Shown: piece by piece, positions 46,609 through 57,795 of the stretch
How the letters are laid out: the number at the start of each line of letters is the position of its first letter
Position numbering within the stretch: position 1 is the first letter of the stretch
Assembly (NCBI GenBank): GCA_020631735.1
Contig: CM036197.1
Span: 43,447,880 to 43,511,879 of the forward strand
Reading direction: 5' to 3'
DNA from: Saccharum officinarum
Taxonomy: Eukaryota > Streptophyta > Magnoliopsida > Poales > Poaceae
DNA: 64,000 nt
Notes under the pieces: model-generated
Told to the model about the DNA's origin: nothing
Database searches by the model: none
Seen by the model: only the letters and a program-made list of their open reading frames with translations
Translations under genes and position numbers: made by a program

Positions 46609-46797
46609 TGGCTGCTATGCAGGAGAAAGCTGAGCACGAGGAGGATGAGAAATTGCTTCAAAATCTTAAGGAGCACTGTGAACATGTTGTATCTAAAAAG
46701 AAGATAGAAGATGAATCTTCTTTGAAGATTAAAGATGAAATAAATGAAATGCGCTTGAAGGTTTCAAATAGTATAGATACTTGCCACTACCGTAATT
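46609..46797 (+). pseudogene. Exon-like coiled-coil fragment
   Basis: A short open frame encodes a charged helix (AMQEKAEHEEDEKLLQNLKE, then KKKIEDESSLKIKDEINEM) with heptad-like spacing. It is preceded by CTGCTATGCAG, a good 3' splice site, so the exon would start at 46621. A donor-like AAG|GTTTCA lies near 46757. No adjoining exon is found. It may be an internal exon of a host gene carried by a transposon, or a leftover gene piece. I do not recognise the protein. Confidence 0.4.
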
Positions 46798-46799
46798 GA

Positions 46800-47967
46800 T
46801 ATTTCTGTCAACTACGTGTATGCATTTTTTAAGTAATTTCTATGTTTATACAATTCATCTCTTTTGCATGAAAATCCGCTACATTGGGTATAACAAGAGT
46901 TAAGTACAAGATATTTAGAGAGAAGAGTGTGAAAAAACTGCTGTATTAAGCAGCAGGCTAAGACGTTCAATGTATATAGAAAGAAGAGTGTTAGGGTGAG
47001 TTGAAATGAATCCATTGTGTTTTTCTAATTATGCTTATGGTGTGAAATTTGTTGGTCACTCCAATCACTCACTTTTCCCTCCGTACTTTTCAGTTCGCAA
47101 ATATGCACAGCATAAAAGCAAACACACCTTTTCGGGATTCAGCATGGCCTCCGATGATCTAGAAGTTGTCTTCTAATAGTAAAGGTACTCTCACTGTGAT
47201 ATCAGCTCTAAAATGTCAAACCATGAGATTGGTTTCGTCCAACAAGAGAGAGAGCGAAGGGTGGGAAAGAGAGATAGCTGAAGAGTGATGTGGCCACCAG
47301 GTCCCTCTCCACCTCCTCTTCTCCCCTTTTATAGGGGAGGTTGGAGAGAGGAGATTCTCCCTATGTCCCTCAGTGGGGTTTGTATTTATAGAAACGCCAC
47401 TAAGGGTTATAAATAGACTCCTAGAGTGGGTTTGTATTTACAAAAATGCCATTAAAGGCTATGAAGGGTCCCAAACATTATTTTATGCTCCCTGGGCCAT
47501 ATAATTGGGCCCGAAACATGATAGTGGGGGTCATCAAAATATAATACACCCCAGCAGTAGCCCCTTATCTATTTGGTTTTGATCGAAAGTTCAAAACCCA
47601 ATAGCTAAACACAACAAGGTTGGTCCCAATTACAACTCAGATTTAGTACATAATTTTCGCCTTACATAGATATTTTCAGCTTGTCTTTAGCTAGTCTTCG
47701 ATGGAGCCCTTTGCTCGCGCCTCTATAGCTAGGTCCTTGGTGACTTGCTCTTCATAACGCAGTTGAAGCAGGCAAAGCGGTTGGCGTAGGCAAAATAGTC
47801 ATAGATGATCACGACATGACTATAAACCTTCATCCACAAGAATCAGGCAAAACTTCTGTCTTTGGGCATATTGCTTGTCCAATGTGCTCCGTGCCACCCC
47901 CTCTTGGCTGGTGCTTGTGAGATTCTTTCGAAGATGGCGATGGTGATCGCTTCACTCCAAAATATTA
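46800..47967. other. Transposon-derived non-coding stretch
   Basis: AT-rich to about 47100, then GA-rich, with CTTTTATAGGGGAGG near 47328 and a duplicated TGGGTTTGTATTTA word around 47383-47445. It resembles LTR or leader DNA of a gypsy-type element, but no boundary is clear. No gene is seen. Confidence 0.4.
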
Positions 47968-48411
47968 GTGAAAGCGAAGTCAAAGATGTTGATGAGGTCT
48001 TCTTGCCAAAATGTTGATGAAGGCGTTGTTGATGACGCCAAAGTCGTTCTTGAATCCCCTTGTCGAAACCCTGGCGAAGGTGTAGTTGACGGTGCCGGAG
48101 TTGGAGATGAAGCCCCTAGCCGAAAGCTTGGTGAAGGCGAAGTTGATGATGCCAAATTTGATGGCCAAAGTCCTACCCGGAGGATTGGCGAACACATTGT
48201 CATCTTATCGATGACGCCGAAGTTGTGGGCGAGGCCTGATTGCCAAAAGGGTGTTGAAGGTTGTGTCGTTGACATCAGAATTGTTGGCGGACTTATTGTC
48301 GATGAAGCTGATGTTAATCACAAAGCTTGTTGCCGAAATATTGGTGAAAGGGTTGTCGATGGTGTCGAAGTTGGTGTTGAACCCCTGAACAACGGGTCAT
48401 TGAACTTTTGA
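47968..48411 (+). repeat. 57-bp tandem repeats with an open frame (147 codons)
   Basis: The plus frame shows 19-residue units: EGVVDDAKVVLESPCRNPG, EGVVDGAGVGDEAPSRKLG and EGEVDDAKFDGQSPTRRIG, then more degenerate ones. The minus frame is also open with its own repeat. Openness on both strands suggests a minisatellite whose unit is a multiple of three rather than a selected protein, but a repeat-protein ORF of an element cannot be excluded. Confidence 0.6.
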
Positions 48412-48489
48412 TAGCGAATTGTGAGCAAAGAGCGAATGATTGAATTATTAGAGAAAGGGAAATGTTCCGTTTGATGGACGAGGTGAGGC

Positions 48490-48690
48490 GAAACAAGACT
48501 CTCGGTGCTTTTAAATTACTTTAGCACCAACCCCTCACACCTTTCGAGGCAAGGGCAAGGAGTTGTGAAACAAGCCCCTCGGCCCTTTTAATTTGCTTCG
48601 GTGCTAACCCTTGTACCTTTTGAGGCAATAGGGCGACGAGGGGTGAAATGAGCCCCTCGGTGGTTTAATATTATTTCGGCACGAGCTCAT
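48490..48690. repeat. Two diverged ~80-bp units
   Basis: Two copies of the CCAACCCCTCACACC ... GAGCCCCTCGG unit that forms the larger array at 49495-49990, indicating an old spread or duplication of the array. Confidence 0.6.
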
Positions 48691-48775
48691 AATCAATGTT
48701 GGCGATGAAGATGCTCCCTATCAGGATGTTGACGAAAACCTAGTTGATGATATGTGGTGTTGGTTGGGAAACATG

Positions 48776-48895
48776 CGGCCTATTTGCTTGGGCTGATCTG
48801 GCTGACTGAAAGTACTGTTGGCTGATTTTTTATGAAAGAGAAAACACTGTTGGTTGGCTGACTGATTTGGCTAATAATCTCAAGCGAACAGGCTG
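48776..48895. mobile_element. 120-bp MITE with GCCTGTTCGCTTG-type ends
   Basis: The left end CGGCCTATTTGCTTG pairs with the reverse complement of the right end, CAGCCTGTTCGCTTG. The flanks are ATG on both sides (48773-48775 and 48896-48898). The interior has the repeated TGGCTGACTGATTTGGCT style common in grass MITEs. Non-coding. Confidence 0.7.
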
Positions 48896-48898
48896 ATG

Positions 48899-49494
48899 GT
48901 TTGCAAAACATTGGGTTGCAGGTTGCTGCTATTGCATTTTTTCTCGGCAACGTGAGGTCACTGAGCTCTTTTTATATATATCGCTGCGTACATAAAGGTT
49001 GAAATGAATGCAGGCCGTGCTCTACGACTGCTGATTAATTCCAGACATGTTTTCGCTGATACTGGTGGTCCTTATGCTGGTAAGGGCCTTCTTTCAGCAT
49101 TGGTATATTTGCTTGGGTGGTTCGCTTTAATAATTCACGCACAGAATAATATGTGATGAGGGAAAGAATAGCTTCTACATGAGATGAATTGTTGGGTTAC
49201 GTGCTATTTGCGATTAATAGGTTGTTCTTTGAACTCTGAGGCATATAAACTGCATAATACTTAGGATAATAATTTCAATTGTGCGAAGACGCAAATAAAA
49301 ATGCTTTGAGTTTGTAAGATGCAAGTCCTCGCCATGCTAGCGATAACGGTTGCTAAATGGAGGCTGTATCGGAAATTAACTAAATACGAAATGTAAATAA
49401 AGGTAATGGTCGATACTCATACTCTAACATGATCCGGTGCTTTAGTGTTGAAATGACTGCGTTGGTGTCTTATTCTTTTCTTCTCTTTTTTTAT
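48899..49494. other. Non-coding stretch with TATA-like segment
   Basis: 48930-49110 (TTTTTATATATATCGCTG ... GGTCCTTATGCTGGTAAGG) is a diverged direct copy of about 50060-50240. The rest is AT-rich with no gene. Confidence 0.45.
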
Positions 49495-49990
49495 TAGGGC
49501 AGGAGGCGGTGAAGGGACCCCTCAGCTCTTTCGGATAATTAGTCCCTTGACGCTTTTAGATCAGTTTGGCGCCAACCCTCACACCGTTTTGGACGATGGG
49601 CGAAGGATCGCGAAATGAGCCCCTCGGCGCTAGCATTTAGACTATTTTGGCGCCAACCCCTCACACCTTCTCGGGCGAGGGGTGAAGGGTTGCGAAATGA
49701 GCCCCTCGGCGCTAGCATTTAGATTATTTCGGTGCAAACCCCTCACACCTTTTTGGGCGAGGGGCGAAGGGTCATGAAATGAGCCCCTCGGCGCTAGCTT
49801 TTAGATTACTTAGGCACCAGCCCATCACACCTTTTCGAGCGAGGGGTGAAGGATCGCGAAATGAGCCCCTCAGTGCTTTTAGTTTGCTTTGGTTCTGAAC
49901 CCATACTTTAGATGCGATGGGGCTGGGAGTCACACAATGAGCCCTTCGGCGCTTTTAGATTATTTTGGCGCCAACCCCCGTAGCAGCGAT
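49495..49990. repeat. ~80-bp tandem repeat array
   Basis: About six units sharing GAAATGAGCCCCTCGGCGCT ... GGCGCCAACCCCTCACACC, at roughly 80-84-bp spacing (unit starts near 49609, 49693, 49772, 49857 and 49933). Non-coding minisatellite inside transposon-derived DNA. Confidence 0.8.
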
Positions 49991-50344
49991 GCGAAGCTAT
50001 GGAGCTCTATCAAATTATTCAACTTCAGCTTGCTTTTTTTTGGCAATGTGAAGTGTCTGAGCTTTTAGGAAATCATTGCACGTTTTTGGCAATGCGAAAA
50101 CATTGAGCTCTTATGAGATTTTTGTATATATAGAGATCCAAAAGGATGCATGCGGCGATTTATGGCTGTTGACGTTTTGATCTCATCAAATATGTTTTTA
50201 CTAATATTGGGGGGCCTTATGATGTTAAGGCACCCCTTTTGGGTCATGCGAAGTGCTCATAAGGTGAATGGATGTTATGAATGAAGTTCACAATGCTGAT
50301 AGATGCATTCATACATATACAAATAGGATAGGAAACCTTTTTCC
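49991..50344. other. Non-coding stretch between arrays
   Basis: Contains the second copy of the TATA-like segment (TTTTTGTATATATAGAG near 50123-50140) and a GGGGGGCCTTATGATGTTAAGG motif paralleling 49067-49087. No gene is seen. Confidence 0.45.
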
Positions 50345-50636
50345 TTTAATTTTGCCCTCATCTGTGTCTTTGGGGGGTCGAAGTCTTGAACCCTTAGACT
50401 TTTCATTCAGCTTCGCCCTCCCATATTTTTGGAGGTCGAAGTCTTTGGCCCTTAGGCTTTTCATTTGGCTTTGCCCTTGCGTATTTTTGGAGGGTCAAAA
50501 TCTTTAGCCCTTAGGCTTTTCATTCGGCTTCGCCCTCGCATATTTTTGGAGGGTTGAAGTCTTTAGCCCTTAGGCCTTTCATTTGGCTTCGCCCCCGCGT
50601 ATTTTTGGAGGGTCGAAGTCTTTAGCCCTTAGGCAT
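50345..50636. repeat. ~60-bp tandem repeat array
   Basis: Five units of CTTTTCATTCGGCTTCGCCC ... TATTTTTGGAGGGTCGAAGTC. Short plus-strand ORFs across it merely translate the repeat. Confidence 0.85.
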
Positions 50637-51551
50637 TTTCATGGTCTGAATTTTGGTCCCAAGCATGGAATGTCTAGACAACGAGTGCATATGAATAAAA
50701 TAAGAGAAATATTTAGAAAACTTTCTAATGCCGAAATGATAGCATTAAATGTGCTAGTGAGCGAATTAAGTAAAGAAGAACAATATTGATTGAAAGGATG
50801 AGTTCCCAAGTGCAATATATGTCACTTTGTTTTTGAAGGTAAAAATCTTTGGAGGACTATGACAACCAGCCGGAGGACTATGAAGCCAATTCATGAAGAA
50901 AGAGCGCTTGAGCAGACAAGAATATATAGCGTCTCTCTGGACGTTCTGAAAAAATGTATAATATGCCTTGTATGCTGAGGTAAAAATAGAAAGCGAAGAC
51001 CCTTCCGAAAAGAGTACATCTTCTATAACAACCAAACGATGGAACATCATCTGTTGAGCTGAAACTTCAGTGTGAAACCGAGTTTTTGGAGCCAGTAACA
51101 TCGGACAGAAAACATTTATTCGCTTCTAGAGGGACCCAATAAGAACTAGGTGTTGGCTGCTGATAGCTGTCAACCTTTGCTGGCACTGAAAATTACCAAG
51201 ATCTTATTGTAAGAAAATTGAGTCTAGCCTTTCGGACGATGCCAATGTCCACCCCCCTGCTGGACGGAGACTTTTCGATGAAGTGCCTTCGCGATACTAT
51301 GAATACTGAGCGATAACTCCGAGATTTCAATAGAGTGCACATTTCAAGTTAGCATTTCGGCACACTTCGCGCTAACTGTTAAACTCCTGCAAAAGTGGAG
51401 GTGAACACATAGTGCAAGTTTTAAAGAAGATTGCATGTAAGCGCAAGATTAGATGCATTGTTTTGCAAAATCATGTAAAAATACAATAATACAAGCATTC
51501 TAGAAGGGGTGGCACCCAAAACCAGATGAGCGATGCGAAACCATGGTGGGC
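50637..51551. other. Unassigned transposon-derived stretch
   Basis: About 0.9 kb of mixed sequence containing small unsupported ORFs (50766-51101 minus). No terminal repeats or protein domain are visible. Confidence 0.4.
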
Positions 51552-51554
51552 TTA

Positions 51555-52097
51555 GAGCATCTCAAGAGAAGGCTAATAATACTCTCAAAACTAAAATTTG
51601 CGTGATTAGGAGAAAAACTACCGGTCCCAACAGCTCCCCAATCCTTGCCCCAACATTTGGTCGCTCTGAAAAATTGAGCCCGCGCCCCTGGTATGTGCAA
51701 ACCGAGGGCGCGCCCCCAATCTTCCTCCCGCGCTCGTCCTCCCCTGCTCGTGCCAATTTTCTGGATGTTTGTCGCGCTCCTAGCTCCACCTGCCATAGTA
51801 GTGCCCTCCCGTCTTCTCCCATCCAGGTTCGGTTGAAGATGGGGCAAGGCAGGGAAGCCGGTTCCCTACAGGGGCGTGTGGCGCTTGGCCGTGCCCACAT
51901 GCGGCAGCCGTTGTCCAGCAGCACCCAGATGAGGCGGCCGATGTGCAGCAGCCCCCAGATGCAGCCGCCCCCGGCCGTCGACGCGGAGCTGCGGCCACCC
52001 ACGTCCGTCGAAGCGCTGATGCGGCCACCCCCAATTATTTGAGAGAGCCCCAATACTGAGTTTTGGGTTATATTTTTGGGAACTCTTGGAGTTGCTC
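51555..52097. mobile_element. Harbinger-like non-autonomous element with GC-rich insert (543 bp)
   Basis: Ends GAGCATCTCAAGAG and (right, reverse complement) GAGCAACTCCAAGAG, flanked by TTA at 51552-51554 and 52098-52100. The centre (about 51690-52030) is GC-rich and open in several frames (plus 51533-52042; minus 51562-52203), but these frames run through the element ends and none resembles a known protein. Possible captured genic DNA. Confidence 0.72.
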
Positions 52098-52100
52098 TTA

Positions 52101-52250
52101 TCTTGAGCTTTTGAAGTTGAAGTGCTGAGCGAAATAGTAGCACGTCGCCTTTTTCGCTGTAGCAGCAGCACGTTATGTTCCCCCTTTCGTGCGAGATGCA
52201 CACTGCAGGCGGTTTCCTTCTGCGGTGTTCAGTATTTGTTTTTAGCTATT
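52101..52250. other. Short spacer
   Basis: 150 bp between the Harbinger-like element and the CACTA. No feature is seen. Confidence 0.5.
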
Positions 52251-52253
52251 ATC

Positions 52254-54368
52254 CACTACGTAGAAAACCATTTGTAGCAACGCCACCTTTTTATTTTGTA
52301 GGGGCGGCTCTATTTTGAGCCGTCTCTATAAATGGTTTCCAAACGAGCCGTCTCTACACATCGATTTATAGGGGGCGGCTGATGTTTTTAGCCGTCCCTA
52401 CAAATGTGTCTATTTGTAGGGGCGGCTCAATATCCAGCCGCCACTATAAATCCGATTTTTAAGGGCGGTTCTATATTGAGTTGCCCCTACAAATAGACGC
52501 CGAATATTTAAAATTAGACATTAAAATTTCAAACGACTTCGGATGAAGAAATAACCAAAATAAAAATTATAGATCTCAAAAAGTTATAAAACTTTGTTGT
52601 TTACAACTTTTATATTTGAATTCATTTTATGCTTCAAAATGTTGTTTGAAATTCAATTTTAAATTGTCGAAGAACTCTGATTTCTATTTTTAATCTCTGC
52701 CAAAAACTTGTAACTAGTTTTTCTCTCTCATACTAACTTCAAATTACTTGGTTTTTACTTGCTCTAATAAGTTATTGTGTTCTTACTGCTATTATTTTGG
52801 TCATATTTTATTGTGAACATTTTAAAATTTGATTCAAAAAAGACAACTTCAAAGAACATTTTGAAACGTCAAATGATTTCAGCTGACGAAGTCATGAACA
52901 TAAAAGTTGTAGAACTCATCAAGATTTATTACTTTTATTTTAGTTATTTTATCATTCGACAAAGTGATAGTAACATTGTTCACAAAATTTACATATCTCT
53001 CGTATAGTTTATGAAAACAAGAGAGAGATAAGATTTGTGAACAATGTTACTACCACTATGTCAGATGAACAAATGACTAAATGAGCAAAATAAAAGTTGA
53101 TCTTAAAAAGTTATATAACTTTGTAGTTGACAACTTTTTCATTTGAATTTATTTTTGCCAAGGAAAACTATGTTTGAATTTCTTAGATTTGAAATTTGAA
53201 TTTTTTAAACGACCTCGAATGGAGAAACAACCAAAATAAAAGTTATAAATCTCAAAAAGTTATGAAACTTTGTAGTTGACAACCTTTTGATTTGAAATCA
53301 TCTGATCATGGAAAACTAAGTTTTAATTTGCAAAAATTTGAAATTGAATTTTTTAAATGACCTCGGATAGACAAACAGCAAAAACGAAAATTGTAGATCT
53401 TGAGAAGTTATACAACTTTGTAGTTGACAACTTTTTCATTTGAATTTATTTTTGCCAAGGAAAACTATGTTTAAATTTCTTAGATTTGAAATTTGAATTT
53501 TTTTAAACGACCTCGAATGGAGAAACAACCAAAATAAAAGTTATAGATCTCGAAAAGTTATGAAACTTTGTAGTTGACAACTTTTTGATTTGAAATCATC
53601 TTGTCATGGAAAACTAAGTTTTAATTTGCAAAAATTTGAAATTTGAATTTTTTAAATGACCTCGGATAGACAAACAGTAAAAATGATAATTGTAGATCTT
53701 GAGAAGTTATACAAATTTGTAGTTGATAACTTTTTCATTTGAATTCATTTTGCAAGGGGAACTACGTTTGAATTTCGTAGATTTGAAATTTGAATATTTC
53801 AAACGACCTTGGATAGAGAAACAACCCAAAATGAAAGTTGTAGATCTCAAAAGGTCATGAAACTTTATAGTTGACCACTTTTTGATTTGAAATCATCTTG
53901 TCAACAAAAACTACGTTTGAATTTCTCAAATTTCAAATTCAAATTGTGTAAATGGCCTCGGATGGAGAAACTACCAAAATAAAAGTTATTGATCCGAAAA
54001 GTTATGAAACTTTATAGTTGAAACCATTTTGATTTAAATTCATTTAGGGCATCAAACAATCAATTTATACTTAGTTTAGTATAATATGTGAGGAACTAAA
54101 ATGGATTATAGACACAAGTGATAAAGGGGTGCAGTGGTAGAGGAGGACATGCGCGAGAGGGAGGTCGTGGGTTTGAAGGCTAGCACTATTTTTTTTTACA
54201 TTTTTTGAGGTCTGGAATCACGATTTTTCAAGACCGCCCATACAAATCGATTTGTAGGGGTGACTGACCAACCGCCCCTACAAACGGGTATTACTAGCCA
54301 CCGTGTGGTAGGGGCGGCTGGCAAAACCACCCCTACAACCGCCCCTAAAAAGCCTTTATGTAGTAGTG
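52254..54368. mobile_element. Non-autonomous CACTA element (2.1 kb)
   Basis: Starts CACTACGTAGAAAACC and ends with the reverse complement of CACTACTACATAAAGGC. ATC is duplicated on both sides (52251-52253 and 54369-54371), the 3-bp CACTA signature. Both subterminal zones carry many TAGGGGCGGCT units in both orientations. The interior (about 52500-54030) is AT-rich and built from degenerate repeats containing AAAGTTGTAGATCT and ACTTTGTAGTTGACAAC. No transposase ORF is present. Confidence 0.9.
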
Positions 54369-54371
54369 ATC

Positions 54372-55983
54372 GCCTGTGCTGACGAAATGACGATGACTCT
54401 TGTCGCAGGCAGAATCCTCTTGTGGAGTGTCTGATTTTTTGTCCTGAATTTGCTTGAGCTGCTTCTGAGAATGCGAAGATAGCTTCGCCTCGGGACAGAA
54501 ACAATCGTTGTTTAGTACATGCAAGCACGTTTAGCTTAAGCGAAAAGGATATTAGGGTTCGATCCTTGTAGGTAGCAGTTAGCTCAGTGGTCTGGAGTAA
54601 TTAAAAATGTTATTGGGCGAGATAGCCTGGCTGCTCCTCTTGCTTGGTGTCTGCGAAAAGAAATAGCAGGTTTATCCACGAAAAATGTAACCATCCTGTG
54701 TATTTGCAGTGAGTGTTTTTGGAAGAAAGTTGTTGTTGTTAAAACGAAAGCTTAAAGGCATCAAGACGGCTAGATTTTTAGAAAAGGGATTCCTGAGAGA
54801 GCAGCAACAAGTTTCGCTGTACTGCGAAGTTGCTTTGGCCGGGCGCTCCATTTTGGAGCTTGTTGAAGACATATATGCGAAGTCACTTTCGGTTTAGAAG
54901 CTTGCTAGGAGCTCGAATAGAGGTCACCAGGAAAAGGAGGGGGGGGGGGGGGGGTGGCGACGGGAGGGGTTTGTAACGAAATCGAAACAAAAACCAGCTT
55001 TTCCTAAGACCACTTCGCTCATCAAAAACATGTCGTACGGACCGAAAGGCGGACCTGACTTGGGAGGAATCTTGGGTTCTTCGTTCCTAAAGTTGTTCTC
55101 AGGAAATTATGAATGAGAAACTAGCAGCAGTACACGTGCCATCATGAAAACACGTGGCACAATATTCATCTATGCTGAACTTGGATGGGAAAAACTAACG
55201 ATGAGTTGTTTGCTACACTGAACGTAAAAGCATTAGCAGCGGTACTTATCTTTTCAGTTGGCTTGCTGAACCGAAGTTTATGTCCCAAAAGAGGGCCAGG
55301 AAATTTGAAGAGACAAAGTTCGCGTCGTCCGGAGTAGTCCTGCAAAAAGGTCCACAGTAAACCTGAAAAGGAAAGACTGGTTGCGAAATCCGACTTTCTT
55401 ATGAGGTTTGCCTTCCATTGGTCGAAGTGACGCTGTAATATACTCTGCTTTTCGAAGTACTAGGTCGAAGCTGGTGGGACATATTGGACTTGTACGCTGT
55501 AATATACTCTGCTTTTCGAAGTACCATGGCCACCTCCGTCCACCTGCCACGGCGCCTCCACCGCACCTCCCGCTCGAACTCGCGCCGCACGCCACGGCTG
55601 CCTCCATCCCCCTGCCACGACCACAACCGAGGTCCGTGCCTCCGAGGTCACTCCGTGGCATCGAGCTCCGCATCAACGAGTCTCCATTCGTTCAAGCAGT
55701 AAGTAGATGTTATATTAAAATCACATGTTATAAAAGTAGGTTTCATGTGTTTTAAATGTATGTTGCAAATGTTTTGTTTGGATGTTGCAAAAGTAGAACT
55801 AGTGTTGCATATGTTACAATGTACACATATGAGTTTTAGTTGTTTCAGACGAATGTTGGAAGTGTCTACTCAAAATGTTTCATCTGTTTCAGACGTTTCT
55901 TGTAAGCGTTTCATCTAGATATTACATATGTTGCAGTGGTTGTGCACATATATGGCGTTTCCTGCGTACGCACGGGCGCTCGA
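54372..55983. other. Unassigned transposon-derived stretch
   Basis: Holds a 16-G run (54939-54954), a 31-bp perfect direct repeat (55430-55460 and 55494-55524), a GC-rich block (55525-55700) and an AT-rich block with repeated TGTTGCAAAAGTAG/ATGTTGCA words (55700-55950), a style common in grass dispersed repeats. The overlapping short ORFs are not credible genes. Confidence 0.45.
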
Positions 55984-56461
55984 TGTCTGATTGTTTTGCT
56001 CCAGTAATATCCAGCAACATGATCGCGTAGATGGAATCAGATGGTAGCACACGAGACATAGAGATTTATACTAGTTCGGGGCGCGGTGCGCGCTGATCCC
56101 TACTGTTGTGGTGCGGCTGCTCTTGTATTCATATGCTCAATTACAGGGGCTGTTATAGATGTAATAGATGGAAGATGGATCCCGAACCCGAGGTGCCTAC
56201 CCTCCTTTATATAGGCAGGAGAGGTAGGATCACAGAGAGGGCGATCAGGCTAACATATTGTTTCATAGTTTGTTACACAATATGCGCAACAAAAAGATCC
56301 TAGCTATCGTCCAGATACGTCTGCCTTAGTTTGCCTTGATCTCCACGTTGGTCGATGACGTCAGCCCTGGCGGGCCTCTCCATTGACGGCTGCTGTGCCG
56401 ATAGCTTGGCGATGATCACATATACGGGTGGTGCAAGTACCCCTGGTCCATATCTCTAACA
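55984..56461 (-). repeat. Probable solo LTR
   Basis: On the minus strand it begins TGTTAGAGATATGG and ends CAATCAGACA. The minus strand carries TATATAAAGG (about 56210) and the plus strand the ACTAGTTCGGG block typical of grass LTRs. The flanking 5-mers CTCGA and CGCGA differ by one base. No internal region or partner LTR is present, as expected after LTR-LTR recombination. Confidence 0.5.
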
Positions 56462-56599
56462 CGCGAGAAACGGAGCAAGAAGCCAGGCGCGAGCGCCTAT
56501 CCGAATGTCTGGACTAATCTCCGAATCCATTAAGGTGCCTTGTCAACACATTGCAACATTGCAGAAATTTAAAGTGACAGGCAGGTTGTTCCTTCCAAC

Positions 56600-57795
56600 C
56601 AAATGTCACTATTAACCATTATCTACCAAGACGGTCAGCGTATCTGTCTCTGAAAATCGATCTGTCTCCGTTAGTGGTTCCCATAAAACACAAAAACCAA
56701 AAACTTATATCATTCATAAGACTCAAACATGCGGCCCCACAACCTCCGTTAATGGTTCTTATAAAACGCAAAAACCAAAAAATTATATCATTCCTAGGAC
56801 TCAAACATGCGGCCTACAACTCAAACACCTATGCTAATGATTGTGAATACATATAGGATTATACAGTATCTTTTTATATAAATATTTTGTAATCTTATAT
56901 TAAATATTTTAGCTACTAAATGAACCTAAATGAAAAAAGTTTTAACTATAAAGTTTTAAACCCTATCATGCTACAACTTTGGTGAAGGATGTGTCTCCAT
57001 CGGAGATTGTTTGAAAAATTCTAAAATTTGAATATCAAAATATATTAATTTAAAACAAATATTTGAGACCGTAAAGAACTTCAATTCAAAAACTTATCAA
57101 TAGAAAACATGTAGATCAGCCAGATCACTACAACTTTGGTATTAACCACGTGAACATTCAAGGTTGTTTAGAAATTCTGAATTTGGATTTTCAAAATTTT
57201 TAAACTTATGACACATATTTGGTACTTTAAACAAATTAAAATCAAAAGGTTCTCTACTATAAAGTTGCAGAATGTATCGATATCTACAATTTTGGTATAG
57301 ATCATATCAACATCCGAGGTCGTATGAAAAAAAATCAAATTTCAAAATCTATAAACTTAGATCAATTTTTTAGGGCTCTAAGTAATTTTTAATCAAAAAA
57401 CGTTTTAACTACAAGGTTGGAGGTTGTGCCAAGAGCTACAAATTTATATAAAGTTTGTCTTTATCCGAGTTCATATGGAAAAGTTATGATTTTTTGTTGT
57501 AACTATTTATAGAGACACACACTTAGAATGTCTGCCTCTGTTAATAGCGATTTTTGGAGACGGACATCTTAAGATATCCACCTCTATAAAGCTATTTTCA
57601 GAGACAGGTATTTTTTGATTGTCTCCGTAAATAAAATGACCGTCTCCGTAGATCCATGTTGAGAGACAAACAACTTTTGGGTGTATCCGTAAATAAAACG
57701 ACAGTAAATCGTCAAGTATTTTGGGAGCCATGTAAATTATGCCCACTTTTGAAAATAAAAAAGAGATATATCTACTAAAATCTTTTTGTGGTAGT
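56600..57795. mobile_element. Decayed CACTA-like element
   Basis: Both ends carry GAGACGG/GTCTCCGT-type units (56640-56670 and 57510-57690), like a CACTA subterminal zone. The right end, TTTTTGTGGTAGTA, resembles a CACTA end with one changed base. The middle has AAGTTTTAA/CTACAACTTTGGT repeats like those in the intact CACTA here. The left end (CACTATTAACC near 56607) is uncertain and no target duplication was found. Confidence 0.4.

Noticed and set aside
47968..50640. Tandem arrays as a possible CRISPR
   Set aside because: The context is a plant nuclear genome. The units are head-to-tail and contiguous, with no constant repeat plus unique spacers and no cas genes.
51562..52203. 213-codon minus ORF as a host gene
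   Set aside because: It crosses the right end of the Harbinger-like element, has no homology I can recognise and has no start context or exon neighbours.
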